DNA from: an uncultured Lachnospiraceae bacterium | GTDB taxonomy: Bacteria > Bacillota > Clostridia > Lachnospirales > Lachnospiraceae | DNA: 64,000 nucleotides | Assembly (NCBI GenBank): GCA_910587095.1 | Contig: CAJUMJ010000030.1 | Location: forward strand, 1-64,000 | Direction of reading: 5' to 3' | Shown: positions 50,093-57,385 of the stretch, one piece after another | How positions within the stretch are numbered: position 1 is the stretch's first letter | How the letters are laid out: each line of letters starts with the position of its first letter | Program-made: the position numbers and the translations under genes | The notes under the pieces: generated by a model | Databases searched by the model: none | What the model saw: the letters and a program-made list of their open reading frames with translations, nothing else | Told to the model about the DNA's origin: nothing

Positions 50093-50406
50093 TTTTCACC
50101 TTCCTTTTTAAAGCTTTCTATAACAATGTTTCTTATGTTTTCTATGGTGCAATCTGTTCTTGCGTATTTCGATTTGCACATGAAGATTTCTGCTTCATTT
50201 TTCCGCGCTCCCCACACAAGATCCGCGCGCAACCCTTCCGCGCGTGCTGCCCTTCTCATGTACCGGATCCGACAATTTGGCGTGATTATTTCAAGCCGCC
50301 TTCTATCTACTTTCACTTTTCCGTATTTTGAAAACCTTAAAAAATCTTCTTTCCACCAATTCGCCGCCGTTTCCTGCGTTTCTGTAAAGATAATAATTTC
50401 TGTCAT
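50086..50406 (-). CDS. phage early-region hypothetical protein, 106 aa
   Basis: Starts at ATG 50406 after AAAGGTGG and overlaps the next gene by 7 bp. Basic alpha/beta protein (MTEIIIFTETQETAANWW, then VDRRRLEIITPNCRIRYM). A P-loop-less fold; not recognised. Confidence 0.55.
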   Translation of the reverse strand: MTEIIIFTETQETAANWWKEDFLRFSKYGKVKVDRRRLEIITPNCRIRYMRRAARAEGLRADLVWGARKNEAEIFMCKSKYARTDCTIENIRNIVIESFKKEGEKC

Positions 50407-50417
50407 TTTTCCACCTT

Positions 50418-51215
50418 TCAAAATAGTGTTAATTGCTGTTCTCGCGGCGGTCTGTTACACCAAATAATTTCTTTTCGTGGCTTCGCGTTCTGTGCATAAT
50501 TTGAAAATTCTTCCCTGCGCCAACCGGAAAGCATATTGTCGTATAATTCCGAAGCATAGCCGGAAATAACGACCGGGCCTTTATGCTGTAATAGTGTTTC
50601 TAATAATTCCACGTGATCCGCGTCTGTCATTTCGTCTTTGTATTGCTTCCGGTTCCGCGTAGACAGAACATAGGGCGGATCGCAATATATCAGAACATTT
50701 TCAAAGTTGAAGCGCCGGATCACTTCGACGGCCGCTTTCTGCTCTATCTGGACGCCCCGCAACCGTTCCGCGGCTTCTTGTATCTTCCGGGGCAAGCTGC
50801 GCCAATCTTCGGCAGCATAGGCCCTTTCGCGGCCCTGAATGTCAGACTTCCACCCGACTTTTTCCCCGTTGGTTCTGAAACCGTGGCCCATGTTCAGGCG
50901 GATATAAAAGAAGACGGCGGCTTCCAGACTGTTTTCCGGTTCCTTCCGACACGCTTCTTCATATGCCGCCCGCGCATATGGTGTGTAATATATTTCATGT
51001 GCCAACTTTTCGGGATCGTCTTTGATCCATTTGAAAAGGTTTATCACGTCGCCGTTTATATCGTTTATTGTTTCAATATCCGACCGCGGCTTGTTAAAGA
51101 ATACGGCCCCGGAACCGAAGAACGGTTCTAAATAACTATGATGATCGGGGAAATTCTGAATGATCCACGGCGCCGATCCCCACTTGCTACCCGGATATTT
51201 CATAATTGCTTTCAT
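50418..51215 (-). CDS. Dam-type (D12 class) DNA adenine methyltransferase
   Basis: A 265-aa enzyme from ATG 51215 (GGGGGCAGA upstream). SAM motif KYPGSKWG and YLEPFFGSGAVFFN, catalytic DPPY in LIYCDPPYVLST. D12-class enzymes methylate N6 of adenine, often GATC. It is distinct from the broken N6A methyltransferase nearby and may protect phage DNA or mark replication. Confidence 0.92.
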   Translation of the reverse strand: MKAIMKYPGSKWGSAPWIIQNFPDHHSYLEPFFGSGAVFFNKPRSDIETINDINGDVINLFKWIKDDPEKLAHEIYYTPYARAAYEEACRKEPENSLEAAVFFYIRLNMGHGFRTNGEKVGWKSDIQGRERAYAAEDWRSLPRKIQEAAERLRGVQIEQKAAVEVIRRFNFENVLIYCDPPYVLSTRNRKQYKDEMTDADHVELLETLLQHKGPVVISGYASELYDNMLSGWRREEFSNYAQNAKPRKEIIWCNRPPREQQLTLF

Positions 51216-51227
51216 TCTGCCCCCTAT

Positions 51228-51249
51228 GCCCGCCCCTGCCGGGACGGGC
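51228..51249 (-). other. hairpin downstream of VR2
   Basis: GCCCGTCCC/GGGGCGGGC stem (one G-U) with a GGCA loop, beginning exactly 29 nt past the CCCC that ends VR2. The VR1 hairpin begins at the same distance although its sequence is unrelated. Confidence 0.8.
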
Positions 51250-51259
51250 GATTTTATGA

Positions 51260-52219
51260 TTATTCGATTACGAATAGCGGGGCAAGGGCTAAGTCGTTCG
51301 CGGCGCCGCTGGCGTTGCTGGCGCCGCTGTAGTTGAAAACGCAAAAGTTCGTCGTGCCCGCCGCCGAAGGATCCGCCGTCCAGAAGGCCCGAAGATCGTC
51401 GTCTTCGTCCACGATCAGACGGTTAATTCTTTCTTTCAGATAGTCGAAGACTTTATCAACGCCGTTATACTCCGCGTATCTATTGCAGCCCATTATTTCA
51501 AATTCAGACGGAAGGAAAAGAAAGTCGTCGGACAGTGTTCTTTTCCCGTCGATCTTCTGGTTTGTGTCGTGCTTTGCGATCACGGCCTGCAATTCATCAG
51601 GCAGAAGCGGGAAAAATTCTTCATTCAGAAGGCGCCGGGCTTCGCAATCATGCCACCCGCCCGCGTTGGTGTGTTCTTTGTTCATTCCTGCGAATGTCAA
51701 CGGCTCCACAATACGGAAAACGGCGTCACGTTGGTTATAATGGTTTATGCCAATAACAACCGCCTTCGCGGGCCTTCCGTCCTTCAATGTGAAGCAAATT
51801 TCCGTTCCCGGCAGCATTTCGGCCGCGTTCCCTTCCTGAATGGTCTTTTTAATGTCGGCCCAATTCCGGCGCCGCTGCCTTCTTTCGTACACGGTAACGT
51901 CACCAAGCCGGACGCCTTCTTCTTCCGCCTGCTGCCCGGCTGCGTCTTCCCGCTGTCCTGCTGCCCGCTTTTTCTCTACTGCTGCCCGTAAAACTTTGTG
52001 AAGTTCTTCCGGATCCGGCGTGTGGCAAGTGATCCCCGTTACCTGAATTCCGTCTTCCTTCTTCCCGGTCATAACTTCCCGTAAAAATACGTGCGGGACG
52101 TCGCACTTGATCCCGTTCATAAGAAGATCATGTTTGACGGCTTCCGTCGTCAGCCCGTGAAGCTGTGTGAAGCTCAGTTCGATCTTGTCTTCCGGTGTGA
52201 ATAATTCCATAAGTCCCAT
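51260..52219 (-). CDS. DUF6273-like DGR-diversified protein in the early region (target 2)
   Basis: A 319-aa protein from ATG 52219, after AAAGAAAGGAATTTAAC. Residues 1-70 are an alpha/beta region of unknown type, followed by a charged Ala/Gln linker. From about residue 125 a DUF6273/C-type-lectin-like domain (VIGINHYNQRDAVFRIVEPL, GWHDCEARRLLNEEFF, DDFLFLPSEFEIMG) ends in RAFWTADPSAA and the VR2-encoded tail. It has no signal peptide or membrane helix and no similarity to tail proteins. It lies among early genes between a dam gene and the cro region, so its diversified surface may act inside the cell. Confidence 0.85.
   Translation of the reverse strand: MGLMELFTPEDKIELSFTQLHGLTTEAVKHDLLMNGIKCDVPHVFLREVMTGKKEDGIQVTGITCHTPDPEELHKVLRAAVEKKRAAGQREDAAGQQAEEEGVRLGDVTVYERRQRRRNWADIKKTIQEGNAAEMLPGTEICFTLKDGRPAKAVVIGINHYNQRDAVFRIVEPLTFAGMNKEHTNAGGWHDCEARRLLNEEFFPLLPDELQAVIAKHDTNQKIDGKRTLSDDFLFLPSEFEIMGCNRYAEYNGVDKVFDYLKERINRLIVDEDDDLRAFWTADPSAAGTTNFCVFNYSGASNASGAANDLALAPLFVIE
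51279..51386 (-). repeat. DGR variable repeat 2 (VR2), remote from the template
   Basis: A 108-bp match to the template repeat with 11 differences, all at template adenines (sense strand). Same IMH end as VR1 (CCCCGCTA). The distance to the TR is 24.4 kb, across most of the prophage. Confidence 0.95.
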
Positions 52220-52305
52220 TTTGTTAAATTCCTTTCTTTTATGTTTTATTTTCTCCCCTGCCTGCTGCCGTGGTATAATCACGGTATAGAAAGGGGGTGT
52301 TTCCA

Positions 52306-52485
52306 ATGTTTACGGAAGAATTAGCCCGCGAAGTCGGCGTCGCTTATGGTCTGTATTGCGCAATATGTAAAACCAACGAAAAAGACGCTATGAGCGCGGA
52401 CGAATTCAAAAAATTGTGTTGTGACAGTATCGAACGAATCCGCGAAGTCGGCGGTCTGGTTCCTGAAAATTCTGTCACCGGATAA
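52306..52485 (+). CDS. small plus-strand phage protein, 59 aa
   Basis: ATG at 52306 with AGAAAGGGGG 8 nt upstream and TATAAT at 52274-52279. It reads against all neighbouring early genes. Acidic helical protein (ELAREVGVAYGLYCAICKTNEKDA in parts) that contains one palindrome copy in its coding sequence (52354-52366, TATTGCGCAATA). Function unknown; an antisense or host-takeover role cannot be judged. Confidence 0.6.
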   Translation: MFTEELAREVGVAYGLYCAICKTNEKDAMSADEFKKLCCDSIERIREVGGLVPENSVTG

Positions 52486-52489
52486 TTTT

Positions 52490-52738
52490 CTACCCGGCCG
52501 GGGCGCCTTCCCCGGCCGCTTCAATTACCGTTCCCCATTTGTCCCGCGTTTCCTTCGGTACTGTCGGGCGCTGCTTCTTCATTTCGTTGTCAAGAATTTC
52601 TTTCGCATGGTCTAAAATGTGAAACGCCCCGTAATATGTTATATTGTCAACTGCTGCCACCTGCGCCGCGATTGAGTGGGCCAAAATAGCCGCGTCACGA
52701 TCGTATTTTTCCCGCTTCTTCTTTTCTGCTTCTGTCAT
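52490..52738 (-). CDS. phage early hypothetical protein, 82 aa
   Basis: ATG at 52738 after AAGGGGGCTTGAAT. Charged helical N-terminus (TEAEKKKREKYDRDAAILAHSIA) and a Gly/Ala-rich end. It lies directly after the cro-like gene, the place of early regulators or antirepressors, but no domain is recognised. Confidence 0.55.
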   Translation of the reverse strand: MTEAEKKKREKYDRDAAILAHSIAAQVAAVDNITYYGAFHILDHAKEILDNEMKKQRPTVPKETRDKWGTVIEAAGEGAPAG

Positions 52739-52750
52739 ATTCAAGCCCCC

Positions 52751-53008
52751 TTATGCCGTGGCTGCCGCTGCGAACATTCCCGCAGGGGCGCCCGCTTCCG
52801 CTTCGCCGAAAAGGTCTTCAAATTTACAAGCGTAGAATTTCATCAGCTTTACGATTTCCGAAAGTTCAAATTCTACTTCGCCGCGAAGCCGTCTTCGTGT
52901 GCTGTCTTCGCTGATCTCCAAAACCTTTGAAAGATCCGCGACATTGTTTCCGTTGTAGGCCATTTTTGCCTTTAACTTTGGATATTTGTTAATCAATGGT
53001 TTTGCCAT
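52751..53008 (-). CDS. Cro-like helix-turn-helix regulator
   Basis: An 85-aa protein. KLKAKMAYNGNNVADLSKVLEISEDSTRRRLRG holds a helix-turn-helix of the small phage type, with the recognition helix around STRRRLRGEVEFEL. It is first of the early operon and is divergent from cI. It should turn lysogeny genes off. Leader AAAGGAGATCGGGAAA. Confidence 0.78.
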   Translation of the reverse strand: MAKPLINKYPKLKAKMAYNGNNVADLSKVLEISEDSTRRRLRGEVEFELSEIVKLMKFYACKFEDLFGEAEAGAPAGMFAAAATA

Positions 53009-53058
53009 TTTCCCGATCTCCTTTCTTTAATCGCTATCTGCGTTTTCGGTATATTTGA

Positions 53059-53087
53059 ATAATAAACGCCATTAGCGTTTTTGTCAA
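53059..53087 (-). promoter_or_regulatory. early (PR-like) promoter with operator in the spacer
   Basis: Minus-strand TTGACA, 17 nt, TATTAT. The spacer holds AACGCTAATGGCGTT, a 5+5 bp inverted repeat with a 5-bp centre (53065-53079). Further GCGTTT halves occur at 53039, 53088 and 53115-53121. Confidence 0.75.
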
Positions 53088-53128
53088 GCGTATTTTAATT
53101 ATTATTATCGCTTTTTGCGTTTATTTCC

Positions 53129-53157
53129 TTTACAAAGTGCAAATCTGCGTTTATAAT
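53129..53157 (+). promoter_or_regulatory. repressor (PRM-like) promoter
   Basis: Plus-strand TTTACA, 17 nt, TATAAT, with a GCGTTTATAAT half-operator overlapping -10. It faces away from the early promoter, giving a divergent switch. Confidence 0.72.
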
Positions 53158-53192
53158 AAAGGGGAAATATAGAAAAGGAGTGTTTAAAAGAA

Positions 53193-53603
53193 ATGTCCAA
53201 AAACAGAACGGCCGAACCGCGCGGCCCTGAATATGAAACTTTCGGCGTTAATTTAGCAAGCGCACGCAAGGCCCGCGGATATTCACAAGCCGAAATTTCT
53301 TCCCTTTTGGGTATAACTCAAAGTACATATGCCGGGTGGGAAACCGGAACGCGCAAAATACAACTTTCTACCATGATACAATTATCTTCTTTACTGAATG
53401 TTAGTATTGATATGCTGATCGGTACTGAAAAGCTTATTCTTCCAGAAAGGAAAGATAATTTTGAATTGAAGGAAAGCGAAAAGAATTTGATTTCTACATA
53501 TCGGAAGCTAAACCGGGAAGGAAAACAAAAACTTTGCGAACGTGCCGACGAATTACTTGATCTCGGATATGTCGAAAAAGGGGACGCCGCAAGAATGGCG
53601 TGA
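53193..53603 (+). CDS. CI-type XRE-family repressor
   Basis: A 136-aa protein with an XRE helix-turn-helix at about residues 18-70 (LASARKARGYSQAEISSLLGITQSTYAGWETG) and a short helical tail (ESEKNLISTYRKLNREGKQ) in place of a LexA-type peptidase domain. It must be inactivated some other way than self-cleavage, for example by an antirepressor or a protease. It faces the cro-like gene. Confidence 0.85.
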   Translation: MSKNRTAEPRGPEYETFGVNLASARKARGYSQAEISSLLGITQSTYAGWETGTRKIQLSTMIQLSSLLNVSIDMLIGTEKLILPERKDNFELKESEKNLISTYRKLNREGKQKLCERADELLDLGYVEKGDAARMA

Positions 53604-53776
53604 AATACCGATATAAGGAAAAAGGAAATATTATTGAATTGAATTTCGGAAAATAAAACGCCCCACGGCTGCAACCGTGAAGCGCTTTATATAGATTGTT
53701 ACCCGTCAACCCTGCGGGGCTGCGCTCTGATAACACCTTCGACAAGTGATATTATAGCATGTGGCCCCGCGATTTT

Positions 53777-53804
53777 AAAGGGCTTCTTTTTTACGCCCTT
53801 TTTT
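53777..53804 (+). terminator. terminator between cI and the recombinase
   Basis: AAAGGGC/GCCCTTT stem with an 11-nt loop, then a T-run, placed 13 nt before the recombinase start with the ribosome site AGAAGGTGA after it. It would keep the recombinase low in the lysogen. The remaining 170 bp of this gap holds only a CACGG/CCGTG hairpin near 53665-53680. Confidence 0.7.
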
Positions 53805-53817
53805 AGAAGGTGAATAA

Positions 53818-55554
53818 ATGGCATATGCAAAATTGAAGGCGGCAGCAGACGCCGGAAAAATCGTCGCGCTATATGTGCGCGTGTCTACCGGGTATCAGGT
53901 GGATAAAGACAGTCTTCCTTTTCAGAAGAAGGAATTAAAATCATATTGCAAACACGTCCTTCATATCGACGACGGCCGGATCGAAGTCTTTGAGGACGCC
54001 GGAAAATCTGCCAAGAATACCGATCGCCCCGCCTTTCAAAGAATGATAAACAAAGTCAAGGCCGGGCAAGTGTCCCATGTGATTGTCTATAAGCTTGACC
54101 GCATTTCCCGTGATCTGGTGGACTTCTCGATCATGTGGAAGGAATTCAAGGCGGCCCGTGTGACGTTCATTTCCTTAAATGAACAATTTGACACTTCTTC
54201 CGCGATCGGCGAAGCTGTTCTGAAAATCATACTTGTGTTTGCGGAATTGGAAAGAAAATTGACTTCCGAACGTGTAAAAGATATTATGATCGGCCGGGCA
54301 CATGAAGGAAAATGGAACGGCGCCCGTATGCCTTACGGGTGGAAGTGGAATTCAGAAACGCAATTCCCGGAACACAACCCGGAAGAAATTCAGGCGGCCC
54401 GGCTTATCTATTCCATGTATGAAAAAACAAAGTCTTCAAGTAAAGTTCGCGATTACCTGAACGGAAACGACATTCCCACGAAGTGCGGCGGCGAATGGAC
54501 AACAAAAACCATATCGGACTATATCAGAAACCCCATGAACAAAGGGGACTATCGCTATAATTACCGGGAAAGCCCCCACGGGAAGAAGAAGCCCGAAGAA
54601 GAAGTCGTCTATCTGGAAGGCGTCTTTCCGCCGCTTGTGGATCCGGATCAATGGAACCGCTGTAACGCTATCATGGATCATAACGCCGAACGGCTGCGAA
54701 ACGCGGGCGCGGCCCATAATCAAAAGCATATACACCCATTCGCCGGGCTTATCGTCTGCGGGGCCTGCGGATATTATTTTCAATCCATGAAGCCGGATCG
54801 CCCACGTGCAAACGGCTTTCGTCCGTCCCTTTATCGCTGCTCTGGACGTGTTACGAAAAGATCCTGCACCGCGCCGGGCGCGTCAGAAGTAAAGATCGGC
54901 CCCGTGGTCTTCAATTTTATTTCGCATATCGTCGCGGCCACAAAGAAACGTCAGGGCATAAAGACGCCCGAAGAATTGGAAAGCCTGCTTCTTTCCGGGC
55001 CTGAATTCGCCCCGATTGCCTATATTGAAGAAAGTTCCCTTCGTGAGATTTTCGACGCCCTGCAAGGCCGTACACGGTCAAAAGACGGGCTTTATCTGCC
55101 GGAACCATTGTCACGCCAGACGGCGCCGGATCCGGGCAGCATTGAAGCGAAACGGGCCGAAGCTGCCAAGATAGGCCGGGCGCTTGAACGCCTGAAAAAG
55201 CTTTTTCTTTTTGATGATAGCGCCATGAATGAAAAAGAATATCTTTCGACGCGGGCAGAATTGACCGAACAACTAACCCGGCTAAATAATGAGATCCGCG
55301 ACGCCGAAGAAGCAAGCTTCGGACGTGTGGAAGAATTAAACTTCGTCAGTTCCGCTTCTTCCTTCCTGCTGTCCTACTCTATACAATCCGGCGAACATAT
55401 TCAGTATAACGAATTCGCGGCAGCCGTTGACGATCAAGTTTTGAAAGATTTCCTGAATTTGATTATAGATCATATTGTTGTCAGTGAAGCCCACGTCACC
55501 GAAATACACTTCAAAAGCGGCCTTCATGCGAAGTTTATCTATAAATCAGCATAA
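53818..55554 (+). CDS. large serine recombinase (phage integrase)
   Basis: A 578-aa serine integrase. The catalytic Ser is in YVRVSTGYQ (residue 24 region); DRISRDLVDF and ELERKLTSERVKDIM complete the resolvase domain. The Recombinase domain (PYGWKWNS..., RDYLNGNDIPTKCGG) and the zinc ribbon CGACGYYF ... YRCSG ... SC follow, then a coiled coil. These enzymes join short att sites with a 2-bp crossover, which fits the minimal identity at the two miaB junctions. It lies 2.3 kb from attR. Confidence 0.95.
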   Translation: MAYAKLKAAADAGKIVALYVRVSTGYQVDKDSLPFQKKELKSYCKHVLHIDDGRIEVFEDAGKSAKNTDRPAFQRMINKVKAGQVSHVIVYKLDRISRDLVDFSIMWKEFKAARVTFISLNEQFDTSSAIGEAVLKIILVFAELERKLTSERVKDIMIGRAHEGKWNGARMPYGWKWNSETQFPEHNPEEIQAARLIYSMYEKTKSSSKVRDYLNGNDIPTKCGGEWTTKTISDYIRNPMNKGDYRYNYRESPHGKKKPEEEVVYLEGVFPPLVDPDQWNRCNAIMDHNAERLRNAGAAHNQKHIHPFAGLIVCGACGYYFQSMKPDRPRANGFRPSLYRCSGRVTKRSCTAPGASEVKIGPVVFNFISHIVAATKKRQGIKTPEELESLLLSGPEFAPIAYIEESSLREIFDALQGRTRSKDGLYLPEPLSRQTAPDPGSIEAKRAEAAKIGRALERLKKLFLFDDSAMNEKEYLSTRAELTEQLTRLNNEIRDAEEASFGRVEELNFVSSASSFLLSYSIQSGEHIQYNEFAAAVDDQVLKDFLNLIIDHIVVSEAHVTEIHFKSGLHAKFIYKSA

Positions 55555-55595
55555 AACAAGCGGGCGTCCTGCTGCCGGGCGTCCGCTTCCTGCAT

Positions 55596-55757
55596 TTATT
55601 TTCTTTTCAGTATTCCTTTTAAAATTCTGTATGCTGATTCGATAGCGCCTTCGCCCGTCAGTCTTTTCATAATAAATTCTTCCGCCTTCACCATAAAATA
55701 AAATATTGTCCCGGCTCCCGTCCAACACAAAACGCATATTGTGATATATTCTATCAT
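55596..55757 (-). CDS. small phage membrane protein, 53 aa
   Basis: ATG at 55757 with AAGGGGG four bases upstream, a better start than the overlapping longer frame. One hydrophobic helix (ITICVLCWTGAGTIFYFMV) then a basic tail. It is last in the right-arm operon and converges on the recombinase gene. Function unknown. Confidence 0.55.
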   Translation of the reverse strand: MIEYITICVLCWTGAGTIFYFMVKAEEFIMKRLTGEGAIESAYRILKGILKRK

Positions 55758-55768
55758 GTGTCCCCCTT

Positions 55769-55782
55769 ATATTGCGCAATAT
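55769..55782. promoter_or_regulatory. 14-bp palindrome after the RHH gene
   Basis: A perfect ATATTGCGCAATAT abutting the RHH stop codon and 12 nt ahead of the 53-aa gene's start. Confidence 0.65.
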
Positions 55783-56262
55783 TTAAAGCGTGATTTTTTC
55801 GACTTCAAAATTAAACATATCGCAATAGGCCCGCACTTGCTCGATCGCCCGCTGCGCGTTAAATTTCTTCGTGAAGATCTTCGCGTCGTGTCTGTCAGAA
55901 GATACAACTGGGTATTTCTTCCCGTCCTGCTTATAATTTCCGCCGACATAATAATTTTTCTTTTCATTGTCAACCACAATAAAACCGACTTCCCCGGTCT
56001 TCGGCTCCGCCTGCTGCCGGGCGACTTTCTTCGGCTTTGGTTCTGCAGGCGCTTCCGGCTGAACTGGCGCCGCTTCCATGCTTCCAGACATGCGGGCGTC
56101 GATCGCTGCGTTTATGTAGTCATTGACGCTTTTCCCTTCGGCCGCTGCTGCCGCTTTGATCTTTTCTTTCTTTCCCTTCGGTACTGTCAGATTAACGCGA
56201 TCATACTTTTCTTTGATGAAGTTATTCTGATAGCTAAATTGATCGAATTTCTTTTCTGTCAT
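55783..56262 (-). CDS. ribbon-helix-helix DNA-binding protein with C-terminal DUF
   Basis: A 159-aa protein from ATG 56262 (GGAAGGCGGGGAAGC upstream). Residues about 18-58 read YDRVNLTVPKGKKEKIKAAAAAEGKSVNDYINAAID, an Arc-like ribbon-helix-helix: a beta strand, a charged first helix and GKSVNDYI for the turn. A Pro-rich linker precedes a second alpha/beta domain. RHH proteins bind paired palindromic sites, and such pairs lie in the promoter of this operon, so it is the best candidate for their ligand. Confidence 0.72.
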   Translation of the reverse strand: MTEKKFDQFSYQNNFIKEKYDRVNLTVPKGKKEKIKAAAAAEGKSVNDYINAAIDARMSGSMEAAPVQPEAPAEPKPKKVARQQAEPKTGEVGFIVVDNEKKNYYVGGNYKQDGKKYPVVSSDRHDAKIFTKKFNAQRAIEQVRAYCDMFNFEVEKITL

Positions 56263-56278
56263 GCTTCCCCGCCTTCCT

Positions 56279-56413
56279 TTACCATTTTTCAAGATCCTTC
56301 TTTAATTCGCTTCGTATTCTGTCTATCCTTTTCCACGTCCTGATCCAACACATTATTATAGACGTGATAAAGAAAACAATAACTAATCCCGCGATTATGA
56401 ATATTTCTTCCAT
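56279..56413 (-). CDS. small single-pass membrane protein, 44 aa
   Basis: ATG at 56413 after GGAAGGTGGGAAGC. One hydrophobic helix at residues 4-24 followed by a basic/acidic amphipathic tail (IRTWKRIDRIRSELKKDLEKW in parts). Its leader copies that of the RHH gene. Function unknown. Confidence 0.5.
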   Translation of the reverse strand: MEEIFIIAGLVIVFFITSIIMCWIRTWKRIDRIRSELKKDLEKW

Positions 56414-56703
56414 GCTTCCCACCTTCCATATTATTTTTTTAAAGCAACTTTCGGGCGTTGTAAGATCCCCGGTTTTCAATGGTAGTTCTTTATTTTTTGA
56501 CGTGGTATAGAAACGGGTGTAACCTTCCCGCGCCGCCCTGTTCGCATTAAACCCGGCCGAAACTTGTCAGACAACATTACAACGCCCTACCGTCGCACCC
56601 GTCAGCATTTATAAAGGCTTCGGACTTTCACGAACGCCCGCGGGCCGTTCGTGGCTGCTTTAGTGCTTCCGCCGGACGGTTCCCCGTTCCGCCCGGCTTC
56701 GGT
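56414..56703 (-). ncRNA. 290-nt gene-free structured segment in the right-arm operon
   Basis: No ORF with a start signal. On minus it holds GCCGGGCGG/CCGTCCGGC (9 bp, one G-U, loop AACGGGGAA; about 56672-56698) and CACGAACG/CGTTCGTG closing a GC-rich palindrome (about 56627-56651). It is far more GC-rich than the genes around it. It may be a phage small RNA, an origin or a long 5' leader for the membrane-protein and RHH genes. Confidence 0.45.
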
Positions 56704-56961
56704 TTAATAATGTCCAATGATACTATATCCGTCTTTTTCGATTTCCGCTTCAATCTTTGCAATCCTTTCCGTGTCGTCTTTGTTCCACATATGCGCCTTT
56801 ACGGACGTTTGCGGCCTGAAAGCGTTTTTCTTTGTCTTTTCATAAAATCTTTCTTTACATATTTTCTTTGCTTCCGCTGCCGTTTTTGCTTCAACTTCCA
56901 TTTTCTTTAAAAGTTCCGCTCTGTTTCTCTTTTCTACATAATAAATTGTGTATGTCTTCAT
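56704..56961 (-). CDS. small phage protein, 85 aa
   Basis: ATG at 56961 after AAAGGCGGTTTAATT; first gene behind the promoter at 57011-57039. Lys-rich alpha/beta protein (KTYTIYYVEKRNRAELLKKMEVEAKTAAEAKK in parts). No family recognised. Confidence 0.6.
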   Translation of the reverse strand: MKTYTIYYVEKRNRAELLKKMEVEAKTAAEAKKICKERFYEKTKKNAFRPQTSVKAHMWNKDDTERIAKIEAEIEKDGYSIIGHY

Positions 56962-57010
56962 AATTAAACCGCCTTTCATTGTGTTTTATCTTTTCCTTTA
57001 CTGTAATTAT

Positions 57011-57056
57011 ATTATACTCTATATTGCGCAATATGTCAATACATATTACGCAATAT
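57011..57056 (-). promoter_or_regulatory. consensus promoter with paired palindromic operators (right-arm operon)
   Basis: Minus-strand TTGACA (57034-57039), 17 nt, TATAAT (57011-57016), a perfect sigma-70-type match. ATATTGCGCAATAT (57021-57034) fills the spacer, and ATATTACGCAATAT (57043-57056) lies just upstream of -35. The sites are 22 bp apart, two helical turns. Confidence 0.85.
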
Positions 57057-57089
57057 TTTCAAAGAATTTTTCTCATAAATTGCGGCCGC

Positions 57090-57341
57090 TTATGCCTGCC
57101 GCAATTCTTCGTATATCTTCGGGCCGATCTCATTGGTTACGGCTTCCCTTACGTCTTCATGGTCTAAAGCCATTTTGAAGAATATCGTCGCGAAGAAGCT
57201 TTCCTTCCATGCCTGCCATTCTTCCGGCGTCAGGCCCTTTTCTACTGCTGCCGCCGCTGCCGCTTCGGTGATTTCCTTCGCCCGTGGATCCGTGTTCAAA
57301 AAGTTTGTGATTGCTTCCCATATTGTCTTTGTATTCATCAT
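57090..57341 (-). CDS. small phage protein, 83 aa
   Basis: ATG at 57341 after GGAAAGGAATTTAACC, the leader shared with miaB and the phage methyltransferase. Helical acidic protein (TIWEAITNFLNTDPRAKEITEAAAAAAVEKGLT in parts, WQAWKESFF). Function unknown. Confidence 0.6.
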   Translation of the reverse strand: MMNTKTIWEAITNFLNTDPRAKEITEAAAAAAVEKGLTPEEWQAWKESFFATIFFKMALDHEDVREAVTNEIGPKIYEELRQA

Positions 57342-57385
57342 GGTTAAATTCCTTTCCGCCGGGGAAGGATCCCCGGCCTTTCCTT

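Noticed and set aside
54436..55527. Minus ORFs opposite the recombinase
   Set aside because: Antisense shadows of a well-supported serine integrase.
55546..55779. 77-aa minus ORF starting at TTG
   Set aside because: The frame with ATG at 55757 directly behind AAGGGGG, giving a 53-aa membrane protein, is better supported.
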